Shown here: positions 12,460 to 37,193 of the stretch, one piece after another | How positions within the stretch are numbered: the stretch's first letter is position 1 | Layout of the letters: each line of letters begins with the position of its first letter | From: Paracentrotus lividus | Taxonomy: Eukaryota; Echinodermata; Echinoidea; Camarodonta; Echinidae | Assembly (NCBI GenBank): GCA_940671915.1 | Contig: CALNVZ010003433.1 | Coordinates: 29,028,709 to 29,092,708, forward strand | DNA length: 64,000 bases | Direction of reading: 5' to 3' | The notes under the pieces: model-generated | Databases searched by the model: none | What the model was told of the DNA's origin: nothing | What the model saw: the letters and a program-made list of their open reading frames with translations, nothing else | Made by a program: the position numbers and the translations under genes

Positions 12460-12902
12460 TTTGACTGGGGAGCTTTCGAAGAGAGATGCCAGCTAAAACT
12501 GGCATAATCACGATAATGTTAGCATTATGAGTCCAATATTGATTCAAACAGTGGTGGATTGGGGATATTCTTGCCAGGGTTACAAGCTACATCGAAAAAG
12601 AGGCATGAAACAATAATAGTACACACACGAAAACAAAAAGAAAAGCATATAGAAACACGCCGGGATGGGTGATTCACAAAAATGACAAGTTTGCCCGCAG
12701 CCACACGTATAGTGTTGTACAAGGAATATCGAGGGAGGACATTTTGGCTATCAGGTGAGGGGGGTAGCTGTCCCAATTTCGCCTACCCCTTTCCATAGTT
12801 ATATCATAGCTTCAATTGACATTGTTGTTAATAACATAATTTATACATAATAATATTTTCGGGAATTCTCTCTTGAACCTGAGTACAAAGATGAAAGGGT
12901 TT

Positions 12903-13310
12903 ATTTACAATCACAGCAAGAAGACGTTATCTTGGTATGAATTAACAATGAAAATACATCATTAAACACGACAAGAGTGGAAATAGACTTTTAAACATGT
13001 ATTTCAGGGGATCATAAAAGAACAAACAAAGTGTTCGATTATTATGTGCCCATGCACGCACGCAGAGCAGATCATGATGAAATTACAAAATCATATCTTG
13101 ATATTGTTTACAGCAAGAGATCGTTATCTTGGTATAATTACAATGAATACATTATTACACACGACAGGGTGGAAATGGATTTTTAATACATGTATTTACA
13201 GTGGATCATAAACGAATAAGTGTCGGATACTTATGTTGTCCATGCACGCACGCAAAATCGTGAGGAAATTACAAATGTGAACAAAGGTTGAAAATGACAT
13301 ATTAAAACAT
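12903..13310. repeat. Two-copy tandem repeat, unit about 205 bp
   Basis: Units 12903-13109 and 13110-13310 share ACACGACA-GGTGGAAAT, ATGTATTT, GGATCATAAA and CCATGCACGCACGC in order. The partner region at about 1500-1740 has a single unit, so the doubling arose in, or was collapsed from, only one copy. Confidence 0.7.
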
Positions 13311-13327
13311 GAGGAAATAATATGGGA

Positions 13328-13400
13328 TTTGAATTCGAGACCTCCTGTTGTGGACAGTGCTCTACCAACTGAGCTATGGCAAGCCCTTATGTCGTTTTCC
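13328..13400 (-). repeat. tRNA-derived SINE head
   Basis: Read on the minus strand it has an A box (TAGCTCAGTTGGTAGAGC) and a B-box-like GTCTCGAATTCAAATCC, the internal RNA polymerase III promoter of a tRNA. The two sides of the acceptor stem do not pair, so it is a SINE head or pseudo-tRNA rather than a functional tRNA gene. Confidence 0.7.
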
Positions 13401-13609
13401 GTCCCAGAAAACCATAGCTTTCAATGTTCGAGTGAACAGAAGCTATATGGAACTTACATAAACCTGAAGGGTACAATCAACTTGGAGGAAATTCGAGGGA
13501 TCACGGTATACAAGTGATGCAGCTTTTTAGATATAAATTTGAAATAAGGGTGAAACTAACCAAGAATATATAATATGGAAAAAAAATGAGCAAGGAAATA
13601 GGATTTCAT

Positions 13610-13685
13610 CGGGGTTCGAACTCGAGCCTCCTTATTGCTACACAGGTCTTCTACCAACTGAGCTATGGCAAGCCCTTATGTCGGT
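13610..13685 (-). repeat. tRNA-derived SINE head, second copy
   Basis: Minus strand: TAGCTCAGTTGGTAGAAG (A box) and GAGTTCGAACCCCG (B box), with the same AAGGGCTTGCCA lead as the copy at 13328-13400. Acceptor and anticodon stems pair poorly, which argues against a true tRNA gene. Confidence 0.72.
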
Positions 13686-13860
13686 TGCCATTCCAGAAAC
13701 CCTAAAATGTATGTATACCTCTTTATGAATAGACTAAAGTACCATTCAAACATGATAAAGGAAATGGAAAAAAAAAAAAGCATCGAGAGAAGGTTTTCAT
13801 TCAGATTCGAATAAATTGTCGACAATACTCGGGCATAAATAAGATATAACAGCGTTAAAA

Positions 13861-13975
13861 AGGAAAGAAGAAGAAGAAGAAGAAGAAAGAGACAGAAGAA
13901 GAAGAGAGAGAAGAAGAAGAAGAAGAAGGAAAAAAAAAAAAAAAAAAAAAAAGAAGAAGAAGAAGAAGAGAGGGA
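13861..13975. repeat. GAA-rich simple repeat
   Basis: Imperfect GAA/AGA tract with an A run of about 22 bases. The minus-strand poly-Phe/Ser frame across it is low-complexity only. Confidence 0.85.
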
Positions 13976-14079
13976 AATGGAGTTGTTGTTGTTGTTTTTT
14001 TGTCTACGTTGCAAAATGTTTGATGAGTTAAGTTATATCTGTCAGTTCAATGTGTGCGTGGAATGCTGTTTGGCGGGTG

Positions 14080-14530
14080 GGCGGGCTCCAGGCTTAATTT
14101 TAGAAGGTTTGGGTAAGATATAACAAATCCAACCCTGAAAATGTCATCAAAATCGGATGGAAATAACGAAGCTATGATATTTCTAAGTTTTGCTTTTGTT
14201 TGTGCATAGATAACAGAACTGTGCATAGTCTCATGTATATTCAATGAGCAAGGTGATGATAGTCATTGACCCACTGTATATTTTGTATTTTATTATATGA
14301 AATCCTACTCATTTCATATTTTCCATACATGACAAAATCTATCCCTTATAATCATTTAAGTTTCAGCAGTGATGATCTCAAACATTACATAAAGGAATTA
14401 TCTCGTTATCTTTTAATTTTTGGAGCGGAAATTTTGAATAATTGTTATTTCATAAAGTAAAATACAAAAGAAAAAGTGGATCAATGACATCATCAGCTTG
14501 CTCATTAAAACTATACAGAGATCTGTTTAA
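14080..14530. mobile_element. Diverged palindromic MITE
   Basis: Inner inverted words TGACCCACTGTATATTTTG and its near complement AAAAGTGGATCAATGACATC bracket about 220 bp. The phrase TATTTTATTATATGAAATCC recurs at 55685-55710 inside a TTAA MITE, so this looks like a relative. I could not fix the outer ends or a target duplication. Confidence 0.5.
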
Positions 14531-14563
14531 TCGAAAAGTGCAAAACTGTAACAAAAATCATAA

Positions 14564-14569
<6 letters not shown>

Positions 14570-14597
<28 letters not shown>
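14570..14597. repeat. (GA)n microsatellite
   Basis: About 14 uninterrupted GA dinucleotides. Confidence 0.9.
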
Positions 14598-14600
<3 letters not shown>

Positions 14601-14843
14601 AAAGGGAACAATAGATGTCATTAAAGAAGTGAGTGCCGGGAGACCTGGCAGCGAAAAACAAACAAAAAACAAAATAGAGAGATATATAGGCAACATAAAA
14701 AAGGAACTGGAACAAAGGGAGTAAAAGTAATTGTTGAACTACGATACGATCGAATAACGAGTGAAAATATTTCCAAATTTAATAGTGCATGCTTGAATTT
14801 AAAAACAAAAATGGTCGCAAAGAACTGGGTAGTTATTGTAATA

Positions 14844-15781
14844 GGGTACATGCAGGTAATATTGGCCCCTTAGCTCATTTGCCTAATTTGCATAAAATTA
14901 CAAAATGACACACAGTCTAATCTTTGTTTATATGAATCAATAACTACAGACTGCTCTAACTTTTATTGTGAAGAAAAACAATTATCACCAACCACCCTGT
15001 CTGCTATTCAAATGTTTACGTCATTACCAAAGTGCCCATATTACCTGCATGTGCAGGTAATATGGGCACATGTATTTAATGTATGTTTTAAAAAGTGCAA
15101 TGACTCTACCATGTCTGGAATTGCTTAACTGTTGAAAATCATTAAAGATATCATTTGAAATTATAAGACCCTTCAGTATTAATATTTTGACTATATATTT
15201 TATTGTTTTGTATTTTGTATATTATTTTTTTTCTTCATATTATTTAAATATTATTTTCATTATACAAATCAATATAGGCCTACAATAAATTATTTATATT
15301 AATTATATACTGTGAATATACCCAAAATATCGTAGCAAAGAGATTGATGCCTCATCCCAATACTAAGTACCAGAATCATTTCCGCCATTTTGGATGGCCC
15401 ATATTACCTGCACTAATGTTGCTGTGTCAGGCAAGCATTCAATGCCACATTGCACCCCTTCACTGACCTGTACACGCTAGTATGATCAAAATGAAACTAT
15501 AAGCTTACTATTATACAAAACAATTGAGGTTACCCCCTCAAACACTCTTTCACCATCACATTCTGTGAAATATCAAATTTTACATCAGGGTAAAAAAATG
15601 CCGTAAGTTTTACCTACCTTGTTGGTTTTCAGCATCAGATGCTCTCACGACGATATATTTCCGTATACAGTTTATATGAACAACATTATGGTGCTCCCAC
15701 CGGTTACCGGTCGACGGTCACGACATGATTTGCTTCAGGTGGCCCATATTACCTGCTGGCCCATATTACCTGCATGTACCC
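14844..15781. mobile_element. TA-flanked inverted-repeat element, copy 1
   Basis: Ends GGGTACATGCAGGTAATATG and its complement, flanked by TA (14842-14843 and 15782-15783). Tc1/mariner-type elements use such a target. Nearly identical to 46959-47915, including internal sequence, so amplification was fairly recent. The terminal motif GCCCATATTACCTGC recurs inside: as a perfect palindrome at 15032-15069, at 15397-15411, and doubled at the right end near 15742 and 15758. No transposase frame. Confidence 0.85.
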
Positions 15782-15783
15782 TA

Positions 15784-16290
15784 GGTAAACATAAAATAAT
15801 AATAAATCGCTGATATTTTTTTAGCAATCGTCTTAAAAAAATAGTACTGAAATTCTAAAAGATAACACTCCCCCAAAATACTAACAAAGTGTCATTTAAT
15901 GACTCTGAGTAACAGGCCTAATTAATATATAGGCCTATATATTTTCGTATGTTGATAGTGTGCATTATGTTTATTTTGTTAGTTTGTTTGTTTTCAATTT
16001 TGATGATAATTCGAAAATGCGTATTTTCTTTCCCAATAAACTATCTAACAATTAAATTTGAAGGTACACTTTACAGTACAAAAGTCATAGAGCAGATCAG
16101 AGTGGTCTTATTATAGCTTATTATTCTGTGACAGAAAATAATGAAAAAAAAAAAAAACCGCTTTTGATTTCTGAGCGTAGAGGGCGCTTTAAGGCTCACA
16201 AAAAAAAAGTCGGTGACAAAATTAAAAGGAGCGAGCTGGCTGGCTGAAGTTTCAGATTGTGGCTGTATTCCCCTTAACTAGTTACAGAGA
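15784..16290 (+). promoter_or_regulatory. CNOT11 upstream region and 5' UTR
   Basis: The 500 bp before the CNOT11 start are AT-rich with a short GC-richer patch at about 16170-16260. An in-frame TAG at 16279-16281 closes the upstream frame, so ATG 16291 is the first usable start. No TATA box at a convincing distance; the transcription start cannot be placed. Confidence 0.4.
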
Positions 16291-30042
<13,752 letters not shown>

Positions 30043-31060
30043 AGGACTTTATCATGTGATTATTACCATCAACCACCATAGTGATGAAAACAATACCAGA
30101 AGATTATAACTTCTTGAGCAATGGTGTCTCCAGGTAACTTAAAACTACATTAAAGTCAGTGTCCATCTCCGCTGTCCCACTGAATCGTGGATTTTGAAAG
30201 TTTTATATGATCACCTCGTTAAACTTATGAGCGATTACTCGCTGGCCATTGAATATCATGCAATGTGATCACCTGAGGTAAGATATGCCACTCACAAAGA
30301 TTTGTTGAACCTGAACCAACTTGATCATTCTAAATAAAACCTTGTAAACCATTGGCTTTAAAGCTAAGCTTCAGTTGTTGCAGCCAAAATAATTTGGGAT
30401 GAATCTGTTTATTATGTCCTCTTATTGTTCCATTCACATATAGATATACCTACATACGATTATATTCACGTTTCGTTAATGATTTCAGAAGATATGAGAA
30501 AATATCAAAACAGTCGGTCAAATTGAGACTTGGAGTAGACCACTATCCTCCACTACCTCGCCTACAGTCTCGGCAAAACACACACACACACAGATCTGGT
30601 GCAAATTGCATGCACTTGATATACTCATAGACTTTCCACGTGGATGAGCAAACTCGCGCATGTGTCAGACGGCCCGACCGGCTATAGACTTTGTGCTTAT
30701 TTTGATCTTTTCTCGGCTAATACGCAATATTATGTAAATTCCTTTAGTGTGTAGTATTTATTTCCTATGCTTGAGATTTTGGTATGAACAAGAATGTTTT
30801 GATATCTTTCATCATGACTACTACTCAAGATTATCTTTAACTCTAGATGTATAGAGCATGTATGGTTTCAAGAATGCCCTCTGAGATAATTAAATCTCTT
30901 TACACTTCCCTGTTTTTGTATTACGTGTACATTGCAGCTTGCTACTGGTTGCAATAAGTAATGGGAGCTTGAAATGTGTGAAGCGAACCCATTGGAACCG
31001 TGTAAATAGGCTTGTATATTTACTTGTAATAAATGGCTTTAACAAAGCAAGTAATAGCAT
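30043..31060 (+). other. CNOT11: CNOT11 3' UTR with candidate poly(A) signals
   Basis: AATAAA at 30333-30338 and 31028-31033 are the plausible polyadenylation signals after the CNOT11 stop. No other gene is visible. The actual cleavage site cannot be told from sequence alone. Confidence 0.5.
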
Positions 31061-31982
31061 TCCTCTCTTTGTGATATTTTCTGCTGAATATTCGGGTTGT
31101 TAATCATTTTGAATTTAGAGTTATTAAGGTATGAAAAGAGAGAGAAGGGGGGGGGGGTAAGAGAGAGAGAGAGAGAGAAAGTGGCAGAGGGACTGGTGCC
31201 AGAACTCGCAAAAAAGGAAGTGAGTATCAGAGATTAGGGGAGAGCAGAGGAGAGGCGAACATACAGAGGGACACAAGGGGAAAATAAAATGGTAAACTTC
31301 AGAGGCAAGAAGAGTATACAGCTTGTGTAAAAATAAATGGTACAGTCGGGGGAAAAATATTTGTGGTGTGAAATATTTTAATATAATGTGTGTATGTCGT
31401 ACCAAAATAAAGCCCAAAAAAATTCATTGCTAATCCGCTTTGTTCTGTATAATATGCTTTTGTAAAACAAAAGTTATGCTAAATTTTGTGCGACGAAGAA
31501 CAAATCGAAATTGTGCTCTTCTATTGTTCTGGAGCGCTGAATTCATGGCCATTATGCGAAACCTACACAAAGGTATTGGACGGCGTGCGAAAAATGGATT
31601 TTTTTTTTTAATTTTTTTTTTTTGGTAGAAACTAGTCATATATCAAAAATTACAACACCGAATGTGATTTTAAAAAAATTGCAGGAGAAAGTCTTATTTT
31701 CCTGCTTTATGAAAATATCAAACAATACCAGGTTGTGACTAATCTTCATACTATAAAAAAAAAATGTTTTCCACTTGTACCATTTTATTTGACACAGACA
31801 AAAGGGAGGGAGTACTAGTAACGTATTTGGAGAGAGGGGAGCAGAAAGTATGAAAAGCCAGTGTATGAGAGAGCGACAGAAGCGAAAGATAAATATAGGA
31901 AAGAGATTCAGAGAGTGAGCATCAGAAAAGAAAAAGAGAAAGAGTGAATAATATACAAATATACAATGACAATCGAGGATCT
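31061..31982. other. Intergenic, purine-rich low complexity
   Basis: GAGAGA and G-run tracts (31136-31180, 31800-31945). No exon or element ends recognised. Confidence 0.55.
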
Positions 31983-32094
31983 GGTTAAAACTATTCGCAT
32001 CGAAGGAACATCACATAGTACTATTCTCTCGAGGGCCATCGGCCCGAGAGAGAATAGTACTATGTGATGTTCCTGAGTGCGAATAGTTTTAACC
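31983..32094. repeat. Near-perfect 112-bp hairpin
   Basis: Arms of about 54 bp (AACATCACATAGTACTATTC and complement) with a 3-base loop at 32038-32040 and only a few mismatches. Could be a tiny MITE or a structured locus; no clear target duplication. Confidence 0.88.
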
Positions 32095-33697
32095 TGTTCT
32101 GAGAATGAGTCATTGTATATTTGTTTTATATCCCTTCCACTATAATACCATTCCTTTTAATTTTTTTAATGAACAAAATTATATAGTCTATGCTTACATT
32201 TCTTCTGGAAAAAATACTTGTCTTGCCTAATCGATCGTCTGTTATGTAAGCGCACCTGGTCAGTGCAGCTCGCCGAAAGTTTCCCGTGGCATGCAGTGGA
32301 GAATTCAGGTAAAAGCAGCAGAGTAGCACCGCTTGCGTTGCATGCGTTGCGCAACTCGTGAATAGGGTGGGGGGGGGGGGTCGGAAAAACGTATAGTCCA
32401 GTTTTTCCCTAGGGAAAAAATGTACTATGCGTGACGTCATGAAGAAAAACGAACTATTTCTTGAGAAACGTTTTTCTTAGTTAAACTATTCTTTTTCTCC
32501 TTGTGTACACTCTCAATGCAAACAATCTTAGATAAGGGATATAATAGGAAATATGTAGAAATACATCAAATGACGGGGAGGATGGAAAGTATGAGCAAAG
32601 GAGATAGTTAAACAAAAAGAGAAAGAGGGGAGGGAGAGAGAGAGGTTGAATTATTGAGTTTGGGAAGGGGGTGCAGAAAGTATGACATGGAGGGAGAGAG
32701 AGAGAATGAGTGAGAAAGAAGAAATAATTAACGAGAACTGGTGTTAAAGGTAATACACAAAGATTATCATACATGTAGTTACAAATGTGTTTCGATATAA
32801 GGCAATAATAATGTTTGAATGTTCGGAAGATATGCAAAGGGAGAGAGAGAGAAAGGGAATACGGAGTATATGACAGTGATGTCAGAGATAGAATTAAATT
32901 ATTTTTAAACATACATTTCAACAAAACAAACCAAGACAAAAAATTAAAAATAAACTTCACAGGAAAAAACCGGGAAGCAGAAAAAAAATCGTTGTCAGCT
33001 GTCCGTCTGAAACAAACCAGAAAATCTCTGCTTTCCACTAATATTTGCATATTTTGACGAGAAAATAGACAAGTCACAAACACCTGCTGCAATTTGTATT
33101 GACTGAATCTAGCATCGATTGTTGCTGCATGTCTGAATATTTCGATTTAAATGTAAACAGCGTCCTCTACTCAGTAACGTATGTTTGTGAAATCTGTCAG
33201 ATGGCGAGGGCTTTCTTCAAAAAGTGATTTTTTTTTTTTTTTTTCCCCCCTTGGGGGGGGGGGGGTTCGTTCGAACCCCGAACCCCCCTAGCCTGTATAA
33301 GGTTTTTTTTTTCATTCGAGATAGATTTTTAATAAGGGGGGGGGGGCGAAATACTATAACGACAACAACACCTTTTATGTTGCTCATATATTCGTTATTG
33401 TTCATCTTACAAAAGCATATATATTTTCAATTCAAAGAAATATTTTGGAAAAAAAAAAAAAAAACCTAAAAATAACCATGATTACCAAAACAGCACGAAA
33501 GCAACGGACGTGCTGGTTTGCATTAATTTTTACGAAATCAAACATCATATAAAAAACAAGGAGCTAAGCTCAATCAACTTTAAAGTCCCAGACTGGACTG
33601 AGAAATGAAAACCAAACTTACATATAAAATGAAAGCTAATATTTATTCATAATACAACAATTCCCAATTTAAGCATTTTCATCTTCCATCTAGAAAG
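32095..33697. other. Intergenic, no gene recognised
   Basis: GA-rich tracts at 32615-32720, and a T/C/G homopolymer cluster at 33225-33345 with an inverted TTCGTTCGAACCCC core. No supported coding sequence. Confidence 0.5.
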
Positions 33698-34075
33698 TAT
33701 TTCATTAAAAAGGTGATCGAACCTCAACCAGGCCATCCCTCCCAAGTACTCGAAAAAGTACCCCTATTATAGTGGCGCGGCTGATGGCGTCAAAGAAGTT
33801 TAAGGGAATGCTACTGCCAGGCTAATTGGGTTTTGCCTTTAGAAAACACGTTTGTATTGCTATGTCAGAACAATAGACCCCATGTGTGCTAGAATTCTAT
33901 TGTTCCGACATAGCAATACAAACGTGTTTTCTAAAGGCGAAACCCAATCATGCCTGGCAGTAGCATTCCCTTAAACTTCTTTGACGTCATCAACCGCGCC
34001 ATTAAAATAGGGGTAACTTTTCGAGTATTTGGGAGGGATGGCCAGGTTGAGGTTCGATCATCTTTTTATGAATAC
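33698..34075. repeat. Long palindrome, hairpin MITE
   Basis: Arms of about 175 bp pair almost throughout (words GTTTGTATTGCTATGTC and its complement, CATCCCTCCCAAGTA and complement) around a loop of about 22 bases near 33886. Weaker inverted similarity continues outward to roughly 33600 and 34150. Confidence 0.9.
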
Positions 34076-35081
34076 TGTTATGAAAATTTAATTTATTTTG
34101 GGGGTATTTATGTTATACGCCTACTTAGCTTTCAATCGATGTAAGGTTGTATTTACTCCGTCAACGGTCTTTAAGAAACGGTAGCAGGATTTCACTTCAC
34201 TTAATACTAAATATTTTGGCGCGCCTTATCACCAGACTAAATAACGAATTCAAATTACCTCTTAACTCCTCATTCAGGATTTTGGCGCCGCTCCCGTATC
34301 ATTGCATGTCTCTTTTATATTGTTCCTTTTTTTTTTGCTACCCCTCTTGGTTAATTTGTCACCTCTCACCCCCCCCCCCCCCCCCCCGTGAATTGCTCAT
34401 AATGAAAGGGTTGATTTAAGCCATATATGCTCTATAATTTATACTTTCTATGCGGGTCACCTGATTGGCTTAACAGTAACACATGTGGCTTTAGCTAGGC
34501 CACGCCTCGATCTCTTGCTTTAACGTTCCTATGAACATTTTAATATTGCTCTTGCCCTTAATAGAGACCAGTTAGTCTATGATAAGATAACAATCGAAAA
34601 AGACCTTCAAATTTTTATTGGTTCAGAACGTTTCTTCATTTCAAGAAGTGAACACAATACCGAGTGAATCGTTTTACGATGGTCTTCAAAATTCTTGCAT
34701 TCGCAATTTTTGCGACATTTATCTATCCAGCCCAGCTAGCTTGTCCGGTAAGAAAATGATTTCATGCCTTTGTTGTAATATTATATTTTTGGAATTATTG
34801 TTTTTGTTATCATTTTCATTGCGTTTTTTTAATTGACTATTATTAGTTGTATTAGTTTTATTTAAACGATTGTTATAGGGGTCGTGTTAGTTCTTACATT
34901 TCATACTTTTTAAAAATTAGCATTATTTATATCTTTTTTATTTTTTATTTCACATATTCAATAGTCTTCTTTTTAGGAGGGAAGGCTTCATCAATGATTT
35001 AAAAGATTACTGTAAAAAAAAAAAAAAAATGTTGGGTAGTGTGACTAGACAAATCAAATTGGCGAATATTTTTAATAATTT

Positions 35082-35119
<38 letters not shown>

Positions 35120-35154
35120 TACATTCAAATTTCCAGAATGAAATAGATGGTACT
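34076..35154. other. Intergenic, no gene recognised
   Basis: Contains C, A and T runs near 34370, 35015 and 35085. No element ends or exons seen. Confidence 0.5.
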
Positions 35155-35309
35155 GGGCGCCGTAACACAAAGGTTTGCGATCAATTGCAATTTGAAAGAA
35201 GCATTTTGATTGGTCACTGACCAGTCATTTGAACAAAATTGCATGCAACAATGATTGTGATTGGCTATTGCAACTTTGCGATTGATCGCAAACCTTTGTG
35301 TTACGCGCC
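35155..35309. mobile_element. 155-bp hairpin MITE, copy 1
   Basis: Ends GGGCGCCGTAACACAAAGG and the near-complement. Internal GATTGGTCACTGACCAGTC is shared with the second copy at 35566-35724, which lies in the opposite orientation. Confidence 0.88.
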
Positions 35310-35565
35310 AGGTGTGATTATTGTTGGGATATTGTTTTCCAACAACTGAGTTATTTTCCCCAAAATATTTACCTCAATCGCAACAAATATCCAAACATTG
35401 CTGGAATACGTGCATTTTCAATTTTACAGGTTTTTTACATGTTTTTATATTTCATTAGGCCTAATAACCAGTACATGTTGACGACCATTTTTTATAATAT
35501 TTGGTATATTCTGAAAGGGAAGGCTCATCTCGTTTCATTCCTGAGAGCATTAGATGACCAGACCA

Positions 35566-35724
35566 GGGCGCCGTAACACAAAGGTTTGCAATCAATCGCA
35601 AAGTTGCAATAACCAATCACAATCATTGTTGCATGTAATTTTTGTTCAAATGACTGATCAGTGACCAATGGCAATGCTTCTTTCAAATTTGCAATTGATC
35701 GCAAACCTTTGTGTTACGGGGCCC
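35566..35724. mobile_element. 159-bp hairpin MITE, copy 2 (inverted)
   Basis: Same family as 35155-35309, flipped. Ends GGGCGCCGTAACACAAAGG and CCTTTGTGTTACGGGGCCC. Together the two copies form a larger inverted pair separated by about 260 bp. Confidence 0.88.
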
Positions 35725-36079
35725 TGATCATTTCTGAAACAAAAGGGGAAACAAAGGCCACAAAATAAAATTTTGAGAGATTGGGATTATCAGTGAATAA
35801 AATCATGAGACAAAAAAAAAAAACAGTTTTCAATTTTTGTTTATATATTTTTTTTCGTACAAATAACACAAAGAAGATAAGTTCATATCTGGCAGTGCCC
35901 AGGAAATCAAGTCATGTGCTCCGAAGACGGTTTAATGCTACCTTGTTTCCATCATAATCAAATAATTGGCCATTACTTATTATATTGTAATTTCCTGCAG
36001 GAATAAGATTTTCGCACTTTTCCTTCTTCTTGAGTCCTTTCTCCTATTCTACTGTTTGATTTGTAATTAAACCTGATTA

Positions 36080-37150
36080 CATTTGAAGATCACAGTATGC
36101 ATTGTTGATTATTCGGGGAATCCAACTCTGAATTAGACTCCACCCATCAAGTACTGAACTCAGGGGATCCCATTAGGCGAAAGAGTAGTAAGATCAGCTT
36201 GGGAGCAGGGGTAGGGGAGAAGAGGGCATTGTAGAAGGTGACTCATGATCTCCTCCTCTCCGCATTCGCATACTGGCCTTCCTTCAGTGTTGATGCCCCA
36301 TTTGGCCATCAATATCTTGCAATTACGGCCGACTCCAGCCCGCAGGCGATTAAGACAGAGCTAGAAAGGCCAGGGTTCACGGAATCCTGGTGGGAGAGAC
36401 TCCTTAGGGCTGATGATGACTTTGTGAGGCGCAGACTCAAGACGGATTGACCAAAGGTCTAACCTACAGTTGTGGGGGCTCTGGTTGAGGGGCACGGTAG
36501 AGTGAATAAAACTATGCCTGGATCTCAAACGCTTTGTTGTAGGCAAGGCATTGGAGAGAGGGTTGAGTGGATCGTTTTCTTGTTTATGTTTAATCTCCTT
36601 TTGAGAGAGTGCAGACCTCCTGATGTGAGGAGGGGTGATGCCACTCAGGATGTAGAGACGTCTCCCTTGGTTGGTTTAAGGCAGCCAGTTACGGCCCTAC
36701 ACGCTGTTGAGTGATGGGTTTATATTTGAAGCATACAGGACATGCACATTCTGCAGCTGAGTAGCACTTGTGCGGATGGTGCTTGCATCAGTGCCCCATT
36801 TCGAGTTATAGCTAGCTTCTTCAGGATGCTGTTCCTGGCGCTGACCTTCTTCTTTGTTTTCAAGATGTGATTCTTGTAGGTGAGGGAGCGATCTAGAGTG
36901 ACCCCAAGGTAGACTGCGTTAGACGTGTATAGCCTCACCATACCACTTGACCTTTAGTTGACGGTTGGCCTCTCTATTTTATTAGATGGAAAGCGCTGAT
37001 CTGCGTCTAGGAAGGATTCGCACGAAGGTGGTTGGATGCGTAGTATGGGACAAGACCATCCAGAGCTGATGAAAGTGTAGCTTCAATTTCCTCGAAAGAG
37101 TCACACTGCGAGGCGATACAAATCGAGGTCATCTGCGTATATAAGCTCCT
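36080..37150 (-). mobile_element. LINE ORF2 fragment (reverse transcriptase C-terminal half)
   Basis: Minus strand, in broken frames: the catalytic-motif word YADDLDLYRLAV near 37140, then YLGVTLDRSLTYKNHILK, KKVSARNSILKKLA, and a terminal zinc-finger-like CECGEEEIMSHLLQCP near 36230. This order is typical of non-LTR reverse transcriptases. Several frameshifts, no 5' part: a truncated dead copy. Clade not assigned. Its upstream end lies only about 45 bp from the start codon of the Kazal gene on the other strand. Confidence 0.85.
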
Positions 37151-37193
37151 AGTTTATTGATGGACTGGTTGATATCCACAGATATCATACAAT

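Larger units (their letters stand above)
11561..13520. repeat. Segmental duplicate, better-preserved copy
   Basis: Partner of 1-1950. It covers ankyrin exons 1-2, the upstream flank and the SINE head. The flank shared at 12525-12780 and about 1090-1390 includes a short minus-strand frame starting MGQLP in both copies. I cannot tell whether this is 5' UTR, an upstream exon or chance. Confidence 0.75.

Noticed and set aside
13610-13685. Functional tRNA gene on the minus strand
   Set aside because: A and B boxes are good but acceptor and anticodon stems do not pair, and a close relative lies 280 bp away; a SINE head fits better.
32481-33092. 203-codon minus-strand frame
   Set aside because: Ser/Leu/Pro-rich translation of GA tracts with no start context or splice support.
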